DNA from: Geosiphon pyriformis | Lineage: Eukaryota > Glomeromycota > Glomeromycetes > Archaeosporales > Geosiphonaceae | NCBI GenBank assembly: GCA_016748015.1 | Contig: JAAOMT010000261.1 | Coordinates: 504,604-568,603, forward strand | Reading direction: 5' to 3' | DNA length: 64,000 nucleotides | The notes under the pieces: model-generated | The model's input: only the letters and a program-made list of their open reading frames with translations | Told to the model about the DNA's origin: nothing | Databases searched by the model: none | Part shown: piece after piece, positions 10,620 through 22,329 of the stretch | Layout of the letters: every line of letters starts with the position of its first letter | Position numbering within the stretch: the stretch's first letter is position 1 | Position numbers and translations under genes: made by a program

Positions 10620-11876
10620 CATTGGTGTTCTTGGATCTTTCCTTGTAATGGACTTTGAATGGGAATTGTTGCAGATAAGTACTCCATCTTGCATATTTCC
10701 CTTCTAGCTGTAGATTGTTGAGTAATCAAATAAGTCTTTTGTGGTCAGTATATAAGTCAAATGGTTGACTAAGGTAATGTTTCCATGTCTGTACTGTCAA
10801 ATAGATGGCGAGGCATTTCAAATTGGTTGTGCTGTAATTTTTTTCTACTGAACTAGTGCTGTGGCTGGCATAAGCAATTAGATGTTCTCTATTGTCCAGT
10901 CCTATCTGTGATAAGACTGCTCCTAGAGCATTTTCGAGGTGTCTGTAGTGACAATAAATCATTTAGTGAAGTCTGAATAGATCAATATGGGGGAGGTAAT
11001 TAATCATTGCTTGAGATAGTCAAATGTTTTCTGTTGATTTTCCTTCCACAGGTATGGTACATATTTGGACAACAAGTGATGGAATGGTTTTGCAATAGTT
11101 GAGAAACCTTTGACAAATTGACAATAGTATCTTGCCAATTCTAAAAATTCTCATAATTCTCTGAGGTTGATTGGGGCTGAAAAATTTCTAACTTTCTGGA
11201 CTTTGTCTGAGTTGGGTTTGATTCTGTCTTTGCTAATCACGTGTCTTAGGAATTTCAATTTGGTTTTTCCAAAAAAACATTTCTCGGGATTGAGTTTTAA
11301 TCCAGCACTATGAAGGCATTCGAAGACTTATTGAAGATAGAGTAAATGATCATCGAACATTTCAGAGAAGACATTGGTGTTGTCTAGATATACTATGACT
11401 AATTTCTACAGGATTCCCTTGTATACGACATTCATGAGGCATTAAAACATGGCAAAAGCATTACAGAGTCCAAAAGGCATTATATTAAACTCAAAGTTTC
11501 TATCTGGAGTAGTAAATGCTGTCTTTCTTTTGTCTCTGGGGTCTATTTCAATTTGCCAATATTCACTGGCTAGATCTAATGATGAAAACCATTTCTTTTT
11601 TCCTAAATTGTCTAGGATTTCTTGAATAAGAGGAGTGGGATAGCTATCTTCTCGGATAATGCTATTTAATTTCTGGTAATCCACACAGAATCATACCTTT
11701 CTGTTCTTCTTTGTGACTAAGACTACTGGGGAAGACCAAGGACTTAAAAATTCTTTGATTAAGCCATTATCGAGCATATGTTGTATTTCTTGCTTGATTA
11801 AGTTGTTACCTGATGGGGGGACTTGGTAAGCTCATTGCTTAATAGATCAAGCATCTCTTGTGTCAGTTTGGTGCTT
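10620..11876 (-). pseudogene. Element D reverse transcriptase and RNase H
   Basis: The RT begins around QMLDNGLIKEFLSPWSSPVV-like sequence near 11780. Motif A is intact (FSSLDLASEYWQI, about 11560-11600). The catalytic Y-L-D-D box reads YLDN: the second Asp, at 11379-11381 on the minus strand, is AAC, as expected from GACGAC losing its CpG. The RNase H part (AYASHSTSSVEKNYSTTNLK) follows to about 10680. Stops at Trp, Gln and Arg positions are numerous, so it is inactive. Confidence 0.85.
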
Positions 11877-12810
11877 CACAATGTCTGTACATCTGAACTC
11901 ATTTTGCTGGCAAAGACATCAGCATACTGATTCAGAAAGACTTTAAGTTGCATTTGCTGTAAAGTGCTCAGATTTTCCAGGTTTAGTTTGTTGATTTCCT
12001 TGGGCATAAACAGGTAACTTTCTTTTGGCAAGTTCCATACTTGTGAGGTAATGTTACAAAACAGGAATAATTGTGCAAAATCTAGAATAGACTGGGGTTT
12101 TTTTGGATTCTGAATATCTGCAGATATTGAACTGACAAGGGTTCCCTTAGGAATCTTTATGAGATCCTTAGTCGGATTGTGAATGGAAATTTTGAAGTGT
12201 TTATAAGCCTTTGTTGGTAGATATAAGTTAGTAACATCGGCTAGGGAACAAATTTCATGGTTGGCTTTAAATAACAAGACTTGGTCTTGGTTTTTTCGAT
12301 TCACTTTGAGAATATATTGTCGATAGGGAGGGATGGAAATAACAGTGTCGGTGTAGATAAGTTCTACCTGGTCACTGTCTTCCTCTGTAAAATTGACTGG
12401 TACGTTTTTTCTTTCACTTGATCCAAACTTATTGATTCCTTGGGCAGTGAAACCTAATTCTTTGCAAGTAATAACTGGAGCTAATTGTGGTATTTTCACT
12501 AGAGACAGGAAGATAGCTTGGGCTATTTTGTTGTGTGATTCTATTTTGTAAGACCTATCCAAATTGTTCTGTAGCATCACAATGATATTTCCAGTATATC
12601 CAGCATTGATGATTCCTCTTTTTATATCAATTTCTTTCTTTGTGAGGCTAGATCTAGATGCTACTTGTATCATAATACTAACTGAAATTTCTAATGCTAT
12701 TTTGAGATCTATGCTTATTAGGGAGTGTGGGACTATGACTAAAGGTGATTGTTCAGGATATCATAAATCAAAGCCAGCATTAGTGTTATGTGCTCTTTCA
12801 GGGCAAATTC
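11876..12810 (-). pseudogene. Element D dUTPase domain and linker to RT
   Basis: dUTPase hydrolyses dUTP to dUMP and limits uracil in new cDNA. Motif 1 is NAGFDL (near 12765-12785), motif 2 RSSL(T)KK, motif 3 GIINAGYTGN, motif 4 HNKIAQAIF, motif 5 degenerate (INKFGSSERK). The catalytic Asp of motif 3 is Asn (12605-12607), again G-to-A. A roughly 150-residue linker follows, ending in an RT-proximal segment (LNLENLSTLQQMQLKVFLNQ). A stop follows motif 1. The domain is placed between protease and RT, as in all five elements. Confidence 0.85.
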
Positions 12811-12929
12811 CCTCATTATTATCACTATACCATTTCAATTCTAATTCTTTGGAGAGGTCGGAATATGCGAGATACTGCTCTGTTTCAGTAGTTTCATTTG
12901 GCTCTTGAAACAGCATGTCCTTAACTATT

Positions 12930-13695
12930 AGCTTGGCTTCTTCCTTGGGTTCGAGTAGTTTGTCAATGGGGTATAATGTTCTTGGTAGTGGATTGAACAT
13001 GAAGTCACATTTGTTACAGTACTGGAAATGGCAAGGGATTAGGCAATGATCACATAATTTTGTGTTTAGGTTAGCCAATCTCTGTTCCTGTTCTTCTCGA
13101 GTGGAAGCCAATTCCTGGTATTGATCCTGAAATGTGTCTGGGTCATTAGTGAAAAAATCTTTGGTAATGTAATTGAATCTATCATATTCAGGTACAAATG
13201 GATTTTCTTTGATGTCTTGTATTTCGCTGTGTATGGCACCTTCGGCTTTGGCACTTGCTATTTTCCATATTTCATGTTCATCATGTGAGTACCCATCCAA
13301 TCAATTGAGTGCTCTTCTCTAGGTGTTCTCAATTAGGATTCCCTTTCATACCCAATCATTGATCAAGATAGTATATTGACATACTTTGTTGCATGTCTCT
13401 TCTCTGCCAAATACGTCATTCTAGAATCTTTTATCTAGTAGGATCTTGCTGCAGGCAAGACATGGCATATTGTCCTATTTGCCTTGTCATTTTGGTCACC
13501 CAAATTTTTTCACCATGCAAGATTTACAGTAGTATTTAGTGGCAGTGAGCCATTTTTTGTCATCTCTGATACATGTGCACATCGAAGATAGCTTCTTTCT
13601 ACAATCAACACAGATTAGCTTTGGAGTTTGATAAAATAGGTTTCTTTGATTGCTAGTTGGGTAGCCCCATGATGAAGATTCTTCTTCAGCTCTTC
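12930..13695 (-). pseudogene. Element D cysteine-rich (putative zinc) module
   Basis: A two-part module between protease and dUTPase, conserved in A-E. Part 1 has YYCKSC, then CLACSKILLDKRF followed by a stop and NDVFGR, then CNKVCQYTILINDWV (about 13340-13560). Part 2 reads LCDHCLIPCHFQYCNKCDF (about 12995-13060). A linker with EYDRFNYITKDFF and a Glu-rich stretch lies between them. CxxC pairs suggest zinc binding; I do not recognise the family. Stops occur at Trp and Gln positions. Confidence 0.75.
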
Positions 13696-13699
13696 TTTT

Positions 13700-14380
13700 T
13701 CCCTTTTCTTTTCAGGTTGGTGGTAGTGGTAACTCCATTTGGAAGTTATCTGTCCAAGAAACTTGGTATGTCTCTATTGTTGGTAGAGAGTTTGTTTCTT
13801 TGAATTCTATTAATGGCTGCTCAAAGTTTTGGATTTTGAAATGTCCACATGTAGCTGGCACTTGTGCATGTTGTTCATTGAAGGTGATTTGTAATTTCTG
13901 CATATTCCAGTTGAGAATAGCATTGGTCTTGGCTAGCCAATTGTTTTCGACAAGAGCTTAGTATTAAGTGGCTTCCATGATTAATACTTTGGTCAGAATT
14001 TGAATTCCATTTATTTCAAAGGGGAAGTTGTCAATCTCTCCTATTGGGGTTTTAGTGTTTCCATTGGCAGTGATTATCTTAACTGTAGCAGCATAATCCA
14101 CTTGGCAACCTAGTTGATCCATGAGTTGTTTTGTAATTATACTATCTGTAAATTTACTGTTGAGAATTAGCTTAATGTCTAAATTTCCGACTCTAGCATC
14201 GGCATACATAGCTGTTATTGGTTTGTCCGGGTTGATAGCAGCTTCACTAAAAAGATTGGTTGTTTTCAGGCTGTTGATATTGAAAAGAAATATAGTGGCA
14301 AGAGTCATGTTTTCCATAATAGTAGTGGGTGGAATGTTACTGGTCATCATAAGTTGATTTAGTGACAAAAGGTCGGGCAC
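13700..14380 (-). pseudogene. Element D aspartic protease
   Basis: A retropepsin-like protease that would cut Gag-Pol. It contains KPITAMYADARVGNLDIKLI and then the active-site segment LILNSKFTDSIITKQL, where the canonical D-S-G is N-S-K. The Asp codon is AAC at 14159-14161 (minus), so it is catalytically dead. Downstream ITANGNTKTPIGEID and QHAQVPATCGHF match the other elements. It continues from gag without a clear boundary. Confidence 0.8.
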
Positions 14381-14399
14381 TTTGCTTATGTTTCTCTCT

Positions 14400-16345
14400 T
14401 TAGCAAATGAAGCATTACAGAAATTCTGAGTTTCTGTAAGGTTAAGATATGAGGCCTGATTAGGGTATCCAGTTGGTATAGGCCATAATGGGGTATTGTC
14501 CTAATTTACAGATCAGGATGGTCCGTTCAAGGGTTGTGTCTGGTTTCCACTACTATTTTGCCAGCTTTGGCTGTAATCTATGGCACAAGGCTTGGACTGG
14601 TTATATATGGAGTTTTGATACTGAGGCACTGTTTGAGCCAGCGGAAGTTAATAGTAACTCGGAAGCAGTTGGGGTGAATATTGATTTTGATATTAAGAGG
14701 CATAATATGAGAGTCCTGTGGTTGGGAGATATTATGATTGATATTGATACTGGTTTCCTTGATTCTGATCAGCTGTTTTCTTTTGGCAGTTCTGCACAAC
14801 ATGACCCAGTTTTTGATAGTAATAACAATTATGGAGATCGAATTTCCAAGATTGTTGTCATTGTTGTCAATTCTGTTACTGTTGATATCAGTTATTGTTG
14901 TCATTGTCTTTTTGTTGAAGTGACTAATAGGTTTTTGTTATACTGGCCAGGAATCCCTCAATTTTCTGAGTTAATTTCTTACTTAATTGAGTTATCTTTG
15001 CATCGATATTGGATGCTCTATTGATGACCAAGTTAATGGCTTGAGTATGATGGCTTCTTGCTCTGTGGACTCAAAATCACGGACAAAGATAACTGCTTCG
15101 TGTAGGTTTGCTGGGTGGCAAGGTTTCACTGATTATAAGATACTACTTCTTAACCCTTTAACAAATTGATTAAGAATTTGTGCTATGATGTAGTAATCTC
15201 TTTCAATGGTCTGTATTTGACAAAGGATTTGATTGAATCATCCAAGATAAGTGATCACTGCTTCATGATCTTTTTGTTTAATTATGCTGAATTGATTCTG
15301 CAATCTGATTAGAGTATTAGGGTCACAAAAGTATCATAGAAAAGCAAGCTTGAAAGCGGCAAAGTTGGTTGGCTTTTCTGCCAGACTTTGATATCATGAG
15401 TCTGTGGTTCCAGTTAAAAAGAATGGCAGGGCTTGAATAGCTCTGTCTTTATCTCAATTGTTGGCAGTAATTGCTTTTTCGGCTTCCATGATCCATAAGT
15501 ATGCATTGTCTTCTTCACCAGAGAATTTTTCTAACTTTGCAATATCTCTATAAGCCATGATCTGGTTGATAGGTGAAGGGCTTAAGAGGATTCTCCTGGT
15601 GTGAGTTCCAGTTGTTTTCCTTTGTCATTAGAACCAATAAGTTGTAAAATAATGGTTTCTTCTATAAAGGGAGTTGCTAATCCTGCTGAGATTTGTGCTG
15701 TTGGTAATTCTCAAGTTGCTGTATTCTCATCTGTTTTATTAATTTTGGGGGTTAGATTTCCAAACAATAATCTGTATTCTCCTAAGGATTTGGTTCAACT
15801 GTGGTGACCCCAAGGGTATGAATTTCCAGAAGTTTGTGGTGTTTCTGGGGGTGAGTTGAGTACAATTCTACTTTGGGATGTCTGATAATATGATAGAGTT
15901 GTTAGGGAAAGGAGCTTTGGTTTCTTGTTGACTGTGGATTGGGCTTGTTTCTTTTCAGTTGTTGAATTGAATCCAGACTCATCTCTTTCGGAGTCCAATT
16001 CCCCTGGTTGGTTTACTTGAGGAAAACGTTTTTTCATGTAATGTTTAATGTTTGTATCAATGATGCAAAGAGTTTCAGCAATGGCTTGTGTTGTGGTGTT
16101 TGTCAAGTATCCTAATAATTTGTGGTAGATCTGTTCACCAAGTTTTCCTGTATCTGTCAAATAGCCTAGTAAGCAGTTGATTTTCACGTTTATGTAGTCA
16201 CAAAAATCACTTTCTGTGATAATGGATTTGGCTGGTATTTCTAGGTCTTCTCACAGGTGTTGAAATAATGCTCTTCTATATGGGGAGTGGTTCTTTTCTA
16301 CTGTTCCAATAGTCACCACTTTCATGAATGTCTGGAGTGCTCTGT
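14400..16345 (-). pseudogene. Element D gag
   Basis: The capsid/nucleocapsid precursor. The N-terminal part (15795-16187) is charged; a Retrotrans_gag-type core spans about 15560-15080 (IAKLEKFSGEEDNAYLWI, QALPFFLTGT). The nucleocapsid knuckle at 14786-14827 reads CYYYQKLGHVVQNC, where the second Cys ligand is Tyr. A Gln/Tyr/Pro-rich tail leads into the protease. There are many TAA/TAG at Gln and TGA at Trp/Arg codons. The start is not certain. Confidence 0.78.
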
Positions 16346-16361
16346 CTCTGTGGATTTTATA

Positions 16362-16379
16362 ATCTCACAAGAAGCACCA
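16362..16379 (-). promoter_or_regulatory. Primer binding site of element D
   Basis: On the minus strand, two bases (TT) after the LTR, it reads TGGTGCTTCTTGTGAGAT. It begins with TGG, complementary to a tRNA CCA end. The tRNA was not identified. Confidence 0.7.
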
Positions 16380-16381
16380 AA

Positions 16382-17397
16382 TATTACAAGTAAACTTGGT
16401 AGGGTATGATGGTAATGTTTGGTGCTCTAATTTGGAGTTTTGGATTGGTCGGCTTTTGTCATATTAGTGTTATCAGTCTCTAAAGGTCTATTTCTGCACA
16501 TGAATTTACCTGTTGAGTTCTTTGGTTATAAGACACAGAGTTAGTATCTTGTTGATTACAATGTTTTTTCTTAAAAGTGAGCTTTCTTCTCCGAGTTAAC
16601 GAGCATGGTTGTTAAGGTCTGGCATTGTCTTTTCGCCCTTTTGGTAAGCTAACAAGATAAAGTTAATATCCAAAAACTTACGGGAAGCTTCTCTCTTTTA
16701 CCAGGCTATTACAAAGTCTATTCTCAGACAGTCAGTTTTACTATGTTGCCACTCCACAAAAGAAAAAAAAAATAAAAAAAGAAAAAAAAAGAAAAAAAAA
16801 GAAAATAAAAGAGAATAAAAAGGAAAAGAGTAAAAGAAATTAGTATTGTTAATTGTCATGATCAAGAGTAATTGATCCAAGTTATTAATGGTTCAAGATG
16901 GTTTATGCTAAGAGCATCTGTCCTAGAATAGGGTTAGGAAGTAATAAATCAATTGAAACATAGAAGTTGGGAGACCCTAGGTTTGTAATTTGAAATATTT
17001 GATTTATTTCAGAATCTGTATACAGACTAAGATATGAGAAAGTAAAGGAAATTTATTCTTGTCTAACTGTTTAGCTGTCTGTTCTTTTAACTTCTATAAC
17101 TACTTATTTTTATACATTCTTTTGGTTTTACAGGATTGCTTACAATTGTTACATTATCACTAGTTATTGCTTTATTATTCTATGTTATTGCTAATTATCT
17201 TATGTTATAACACATTATCTGGCATTATTATATGCTATTCTGTATTATTCTATGTTATAACATGTTATCCTGCATTATCCTAAGTTATAATGTGTTATTC
17301 CACATTATAGCGTGTTATTCTGTGTTATGTCACATTTTGTTTATGTTTTGGTCATATTTTTCTTTTAACTTGAATCAGTTTTTCTACTCGGGTAACA
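16382..17397 (-). repeat. 5' LTR of element D (family 4)
   Basis: A 1016-bp partner of the LTR at 7341-8378. It starts TATTAC on the plus strand at 16382 (canonical TGTTAC, one G-to-A) and ends GTAACA at 17392-17397. It contains the 10-bp-period array at about 17150-17330 and the A-rich tract at 16757-16806. Confidence 0.92.
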
Positions 17398-17940
17398 ACA
17401 ACTTCCATTTTAAAGTAAATAAAAGAAAGCAGAATTATTAGAAACTTATAGCAATTACTTTGAAAAATTTAAATCATAATTTCCAATGCCATCAAGATTC
17501 TGATCACTGCCACCTCAACCAGATTTTAGAAACACAAGTCCCTAAAAGATAATGGCATCAGAAGAAGAGAAAAAAGAGGATCAAGAATTTAATTATCAAA
17601 ATCTGATTACAGAAAATCTGAAAGTTGAAACTCTAGATATTCAAACTCAGCAAATTCCAAATAATTTGAACTCCGAGTTAATTAATCAAAAAAACTTACT
17701 TCCAGTAATTGTCATTAATCAACCACTAGTGGAACTGATTATTGAACTGATTCAACCACCTTAACAATCTCAGCAGCCACTTCAACAGCTGCAACAACAA
17801 TTTTAACCACTACAACAACAACAAGAAATGGCATATGTGCCAATAGCAAAGCTGGAAAAATTTTCTGGCAAAGAAGACAACACTCAAACATAGATCAATG
17901 ATGTTACCAAAGCTATTACCACCAATAACTGGAATGACGC
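17398..17940 (+). pseudogene. Element B gag, middle fragment
   Basis: It continues element B gag between the D and E insertions. It contains KKAELLETYSNYFEKFKS, a Gln/Asn-rich acidic stretch (EEEKKEDQEFNYQNLITENL, from about 17567), then the beginning of the capsid core (VPIAKLEKFSGKEDNTQT). It breaks at 17940 in AATGACGC, and the next codons (Ala-Arg-Ala) continue at 27639. Stops occur at Gln and Trp. Confidence 0.75.
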
Positions 17941-18816
17941 TGTTATGGTTTAAGAATTTAACAAAAGAATCATAAAAATAATATAAACTATTCAATCATA
18001 ATATAGTGCAGTAATAATCTTAGAAAAGTAATGATTAACATAGTAGCAAACACTATCTCACAATAGTAGCAAGCACCAGTTCACAATAGCAGCCAACACC
18101 AACTGGTAATAGCAGCAAACACCAGGTTGAAATATCAAAAAGAAAGTATTACAATGTGTTTTCTCATAGAACTACAAACATGTATATATACAATAGCTTT
18201 AATATTGAAAAAAGTAATAAAGTAATAAAAAAAAATCATAACTTATCAAGCAATAAATCCAATTTATCCAACAAACTCCACTTTAAATCGTACCTTTAAA
18301 TTAAATATCCCAAGAAACTTTTAAATCAAAAAAAAATGAAAAAGAATATTTAAAACTGAATTATTACAAACCCAAAATAGTAAGAAACTTACTTGTGTTA
18401 ATTATTGAATGAAACTATCATTCATCAGTTGAATTCCTTGGAAGAATCATCCCTGATCAAGATTATTTACATTGTTACTAATTGATAAAAGCTTTATTGT
18501 GAGAATTAAGAAAATTCTAAAGACCATTAACATTCCATGTTTCTAGATTAGAAAAACACATTAAACAATTGCAAGAATAGCCTCAAAGAAGACCCCAAAC
18601 AGTGGGTAGATTTCAGTTCAGCCTCTGAAAAAGAATACATAAACACACACAACAATCAAGAATTGAAAAATAATTTATATTATAACATTAAAGAGAAAGT
18701 CTTCAGTATAACAGTAACATTATCACACAAATAGAATTAAGGAACTCACAAGAGACTGATTGCAATTAAAACGGGATATTGGCAATTAAATATAACAAGA
18801 AAACCATCCCATAACA
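17941..18816 (+). repeat. 5' LTR of element E (family 5)
   Basis: An 876-bp LTR with TGTTAT and ATAACA ends. It carries a four-unit 23-bp tandem array at 18038-18129 and a TATATATA box at 18183-18190. By eye it is very similar to 26762-27638. Confidence 0.93.
18038..18129 (+). repeat. 4 x 23-bp tandem array in the U3 of element E
   Basis: Units start at 18038, 18061, 18084 and 18107, each like CAATAGCAGCAAACACCA plus five variable bases. The same array is at 26859-26950 in the 3' LTR, with extra C-to-T changes. It ends 53 bp upstream of the TATA-like box. A likely enhancer, by position only. Confidence 0.85.
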
Positions 18817-18818
18817 TT

Positions 18819-18835
18819 TGGTGAACCCTATAAGG
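18819..18835 (+). promoter_or_regulatory. Primer binding site of element E
   Basis: Two bases (TT) after the LTR it reads TGGTGAACCCTATAAGG. It begins with TGG as expected for tRNA priming but differs from the TGGTGCTCC-type sites of the other families, so E probably uses another tRNA. Confidence 0.7.
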
Positions 18836-18898
18836 AAAGAAAATCAAAAAGAAAATAATAATTAGCAATAATTCATTGCTAAAAAGGAAGAAACAAAA

Positions 18899-20940
18899 GT
18901 GGCAACAAAAACTCCTAATCTTACTGTTCTTGAATTCTGCCATGCTATTTACACACAAAATTAAAGTGATCTTGGATTACCAGAAGGGTGTTGTCCAACA
19001 GAATTTGCCCTCACTTATTATATCAACACCAGAATAAATTATTATATAGGAAAAGAAGAAGAACCACACAATGCAAAACTTGGATTGTATAGAGAATTAT
19101 CACAATACACTACAAAAAAAGTAGCAGTAATAGCCACAACTATTGTCAAAATCCATCGAGAAATTGAGCAATACACCAACAAAAATTTTCCAATATTCAC
19201 AGAAAACACTAGGGAATGCACCAACAAAACCAAAGAAAATTTAGAAACTAATTAGGAAAGTAACCAGCAAAAACTAGGAACACCTGCCCAAACACCAAAG
19301 AAAACTGTCACTTAATCAATAAAGAAACAACGTATTTATTTACCAGAAGATAAATCATATCATTTTTCACCAGAAAATAAGATACAAATTCCATTAGGAA
19401 TTGCATTATTATCATCATCAACTCCACAAATGCCAAGAACTCCTAGTTATACTGATAAAATTAAACAACATAATTGGAGAAACATACCAATTACAGGAGA
19501 ATATTCATCACTATTCCAAAACCCTCTTTTTCAGCCAAAATTTAGAACGGGGTTTGAAAACCATGAAGAAGAGTCTGAATCAGAATCCGAAAAAGAGACC
19601 AGCGAAAAAACAATCACAAGACTGGTTATTGGAACAAGCAGTCAGTCCAGAAACCAAGAAACTCGTGATCAAGAGGAAGAACCAGATATAAGGGAAGCCA
19701 CCTTTAGGAACACTTAAGGAAATATCATCCCACCTCCTCTTAGACCAATAAGCCCACCAGCAGAAAATGGCCACACCATACATTGCAAGACTAACAGATT
19801 TCTCAGAAGAGAAAGAAGAAATGGATGTGTACACATGGTTCAGAGAAGTGCAAAAAGCCATTCAGGCAAATAACTGGAATGACCAAAGAGCAATTCAAAC
19901 ATTACCTTTCTTCCTAAAAGGCACAGCTAACTCGTGGTATCAAAGCCTGGAAACAAAACTCACAAGCTTCACCAAATTTAAAAATACACTTCTGGAGTAT
20001 TTTAGCAACCCAAACGCCATAATCCAACTACAAAACAAATTCAATACTATCAAGCAAGGTACTGGTGAAACTGTCACCCAATACCTTGCTCAATTCAATC
20101 AAATTCGCCATTAGATTGAAGCAATTAAACAAGGATACTACACTGACCCTCAGGTTTTAAATCAGTTTATTAGAGGATTAAAAAGCAGCATTTTAGGAAG
20201 AGTATGCCCTGTCCACCCTAATTCCTTACCAGAAGCCATTACACTTACCAGAGTTCTTGAATCAGCTGAGAAAAAAGCTAATCATAGTCAAATAGTTAAC
20301 ATGGTAATAGAAAAAAATAAGACAGAAACATTAGAGAAAAGAGTAATGCAATTAGGAGAGGAACTCTCTAAGAAAATAGAAAGTTATCTCATCCCGGATC
20401 CAAAAAGAAATACATACCAACCACCCCAAAGATGCAGCCAGGAAGTCAGCAACAGTCAAAATAATTGCTCGTCATACCAGGAATTCAGAACAGAAATGCG
20501 CGCCTGCCATTTTTGCAAATGTGTAGGACATTTGATTAGTCAATGTTGAATGCAAATGATGCAGGAAGCATGTGAAAATAATTATTACGTGCCACCCCAA
20601 ATGCCCAGAAACCAGTACACACTAATACCATGCCAATATCCCACCACGTATCAAAATCAAGGAACTTACCAGCAACAGCCCATGATAGCCAATCTGAATT
20701 GGCATCCCAAGGCCCAAAATCAGCCCATGTGGAACCAGAATGCATTGGTCCAGAGAAATCCAAACCACGCTGGAACCAGTCAGCAAACCAATCCAAACTA
20801 CCAAAATTATCAACAAACTTACCTTAATATACTGGAAAATCTGATCATTGGAAACAATGACAGTAGAAACATAAACATAACTGAAAATTTCTCCAACAAA
20901 TTGAGCCAAACAATACCATCAGCAGTTGCCACCAAAGATA
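18899..20940 (+). pseudogene. Element E gag
   Basis: The capsid/nucleocapsid precursor. The N-terminal part is in one frame (VATKTPNLTVLEFCHAIYTQ from about 18899; acidic EEESESESEKETSEK near 19565). A frame change at about 19690 leads to the capsid core starting ATG 19767 (MATPYIARLTDFSEEKEEMD). Stops are TAG at 20112-20114 (Gln site) and TGA at 20547-20549. The nucleocapsid knuckle CHFCKCVGHLISQC at 20505-20546 has all four ligands (CX2CX4HX4C). The frame then runs on directly into the protease, so in E gag and protease share one frame. Confidence 0.85.
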
Positions 20941-20944
20941 GCAG

Positions 20945-21530
20945 CCTCGTAGCTATTTTTCCTTTTGAATTAGAAGAAAATGAGGCTATGTTCAATGAAG
21001 CAGCATTGGACGAAAAATGCCCAATTACTGCTATGTATATGGAAGCCACTGTAAACAATACTCCAATCAAACTTATCTTAGACAGTGGATCCATTGGAAG
21101 CATTATAACACTTCAACTAGTAAACCAACTGGGTTTCAAAGTTGATTGTGCTGTGATGTTCTAATCATAACAGCCAATGGAAGTACAAAGCTGCCTTATA
21201 ACAAAATCAACTTATTCCCTTTCAAAATTAACAGCATAGTAATATCTACAAAAGTATTAGTAATGGACACTACACAATATTAAGCATTAGTAGGGAATAA
21301 CTGGCTAACAAAAGCCAATACCACCTTAGACTGGATCACTCAAGAGCTTTTAATCAATTATAATGGCCACCAGGCCAGAATTTCAGCCACCTGTGGCCAC
21401 TTTTAAAAACCCAGTGCCAACCAAAGACCTACCTTCGAATTTGAGAAAAATTTAGTACTACCAGTCATCAAAACCTATCAACTCTCTTGGGCTGATGACC
21501 AAAGAACAGGACTACCAGCCATACCAACAT
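20945..21530 (+). pseudogene. Element E aspartic protease
   Basis: It continues the gag frame. The active site is intact: LILDSGSIGSIITLQL, with the Asp codon at 21081-21083. A small deletion after FKVDCA (about 21160) shifts the frame into ITANGSTKLPYNKINLF, leaving the C-terminal half out of frame, with further TAA/TGA stops. The segment ARISATCGHF marks the conserved junction to the next module. Confidence 0.8.
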
Positions 21531-21589
21531 GAACCAATGAAGAAAGATCTGAATAGAACCAGATAAATCCACAAAAAAACCACCAGCAA

Positions 21590-22300
21590 TGTAAACCAAA
21601 GCTAGAATACTCAGTTTGTAAGAAAAAACTCTTGTCTATGACTGCATGCAGCACACCAGATAAAGACCCAAGAAATTCCACCCACTACTATTGTAACCAT
21701 TGTAACAAAAAAAAATATGGTTACTCAGAAAGACATGGAAAATGGGATAAGGAACTGTGTCTCACTTGTGGAGAACCATTACCAAGAGGGTACAACTGGA
21801 ACAACATACCAGACAGAGAAGAAACATGTGACACAATTTGCCAATACATGATCCTCATCTGTGACTGGGTAAGAGGAGGAACACTGTTTGAAACAGTATT
21901 CAACAGAGCATTAAAAAGACTACAGCACTACCCACACGATGAGGATGAGTTGTACAACATCACACAAGCCAAAGTAAGAGAAGAAACTGCCAAAGAAATA
22001 TGACATTGGAAAGAGTCAGCCGAAGTAGCCAACAAAGTTACCAGCTACAACATATTTGATCCAGTGGACAAATTCCAGGACTACTACCAACAACTATGCC
22101 CCACTCAACAAAAGCAAGAACAATATTTCGTCCAAATCAACACTTACCTTTGTGAAAACTGTCTTATCCCGTGCCAAAATCAGTGCTGTGAAGAGTGTCA
22201 AGATGAAAAGAACTTAGAAAAAAAAATGGAAATTGAGAATCAGCAGTCTCAAAATCAATCAATAAATCAACAAGACTCACTTGACGGTCCCGAGTCAGAA
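21590..22300 (+). pseudogene. Element E cysteine-rich (putative zinc) module
   Basis: The longest intact version of part 1: 21632-22003 holds YYCNHCNKKKYGYSERHGKW, CLTCGEPLPRGYNWNNIPDR and CDTICQYMILICDWV, followed by a helical-looking stretch (NRALKRLQHYPHDEDELYN). Part 2, YLCENCLIPCQNQCCEECQ, lies near 22146-22202. Both parts are conserved in order and spacing in A-D. Zinc coordination is inferred from the paired CxxC motifs; the role is unknown. Confidence 0.78.
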
Positions 22301-22329
22301 AAATTTGTAGCCTATACTAACCTAGAACA

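Larger units (their letters stand above)
7341..17397 (-). mobile_element. Element D: Ty3/gypsy-type LTR retrotransposon (family 4), inserted in B gag
   Basis: A 10,057-bp element in minus orientation with LTRs at 7341-8378 (3') and 16382-17397 (5'). The flanks are ATAA (7337-7340) and ACAA (17398-17401), one C-to-T apart. The minus-strand order is PBS, gag, protease, zinc module, dUTPase, RT, RNase H, integrase, ORF3, PPT. Removing D joins element B gag in a way that matches element C gag (TSIFGQLLFQSKQKKAELL). All major domains are mutated, so it is dead. Confidence 0.93.

Noticed and set aside
17510-17780. Small acidic protein-coding gene starting at 17552.
   Set aside because: It is the middle of element B gag, matching element C gag on both sides of the insertions.
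20536-21103. Minus-strand ORFs of 86-95 codons opposite element E gag/protease.
   Set aside because: Antisense shadows of the AT-rich Gln-rich gag tail, with no motif.
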